A stretch of DNA of 37,899 nt from Bacteriovoracaceae bacterium. GTDB taxonomy: Bacteria; Bdellovibrionota; Bacteriovoracia; Bacteriovoracales; Bacteriovoracaceae. Made by a program: the position numbers and the translations under genes. Where the stretch lies: positions 1 through 37,899 of the forward strand of contig CANHJD010000008.1 in NCBI GenBank assembly GCA_947461145.1, in the 5' to 3' direction. Shown here one piece after another: positions 37,805 through 37,899 of this stretch. The notes under the pieces were generated by a model, which worked only from the letters and a program-made list of their open reading frames with translations, was not told where the DNA came from and ran no database searches. Within the stretch, counting starts at the first letter, position 1. Every line of letters begins with the position of its first letter.

Positions 37805-37899
37805 ATGAAATTTTATCTTTTAATCTTCCTGTTGCCCCTATTTAATGGGTGTGCGAACTATGAAAAGTTCCGTCAGGTGACTGAAGAGCTCGAAATTCC
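37805..37899 (+). CDS. 5' end of a putative lipoprotein gene, truncated by the window edge
   Basis: MKFYLLIFLLPLFNGCANYEKFRQVTEELEI: signal peptide with lipobox-like FNGC, open to the end of the window. Confidence 0.65.
   Translation, partial: MKFYLLIFLLPLFNGCANYEKFRQVTEELEI

Noticed and set aside
1-37899. CRISPR arrays, IS elements, prophage, tRNA/rRNA genes, toxin-antitoxin or restriction-type defence systems
   Set aside because: No direct-repeat arrays, transposase motifs, tRNA-like intergenic sequences or defence-family signatures were seen; intergenic space is short and the gene content is mostly core.

Overview
This is a gene-dense window of about 38 kb with AT-rich coding sequence. 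It looks like ordinary chromosome from a Bdellovibrionota bacterium of the Bacteriovorax/Peredibacter type; that placement is inferred from protein character and many short lipoprotein or secreted genes, and was not tested. Recognisable genes include a phosphohexomutase, queC, dnaE, a methionine-salvage cluster (mtnB-mtnD-mtnC), guaA, guaB, an OmpR-type response regulator, a FecR-domain protein, a rho-DUF1385-prfA-prmC-murA-HIT operon, dinB, ruvX, mltG, a flavin reductase-like gene, a DksA/TraR-type zinc-finger gene, a secreted subtilase, lnt and a KdsD/KpsF-type sugar isomerase. I saw no rRNA, tRNA, CRISPR array, IS element or prophage. The observations most worth following up are: (1) a near-consensus sigma-54 promoter just upstream of a secreted subtilase that appears to lack a propeptide; (2) genes downstream of dnaE that resemble a FlgT split over two polypeptides, followed by a protein with a degenerate receiver and a degenerate HD-GYP domain; (3) a trypsin-like lipoprotein whose catalytic His and Ser are both replaced; (4) a LexA-box-like palindrome immediately upstream of dinB; (5) stacked palindromes and a hairpin in the dnaE/mtnB divergent region; (6) convergent gene pairs that share CTAG/CTAA stop tetranucleotides. 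None of these is proven to be a new system.
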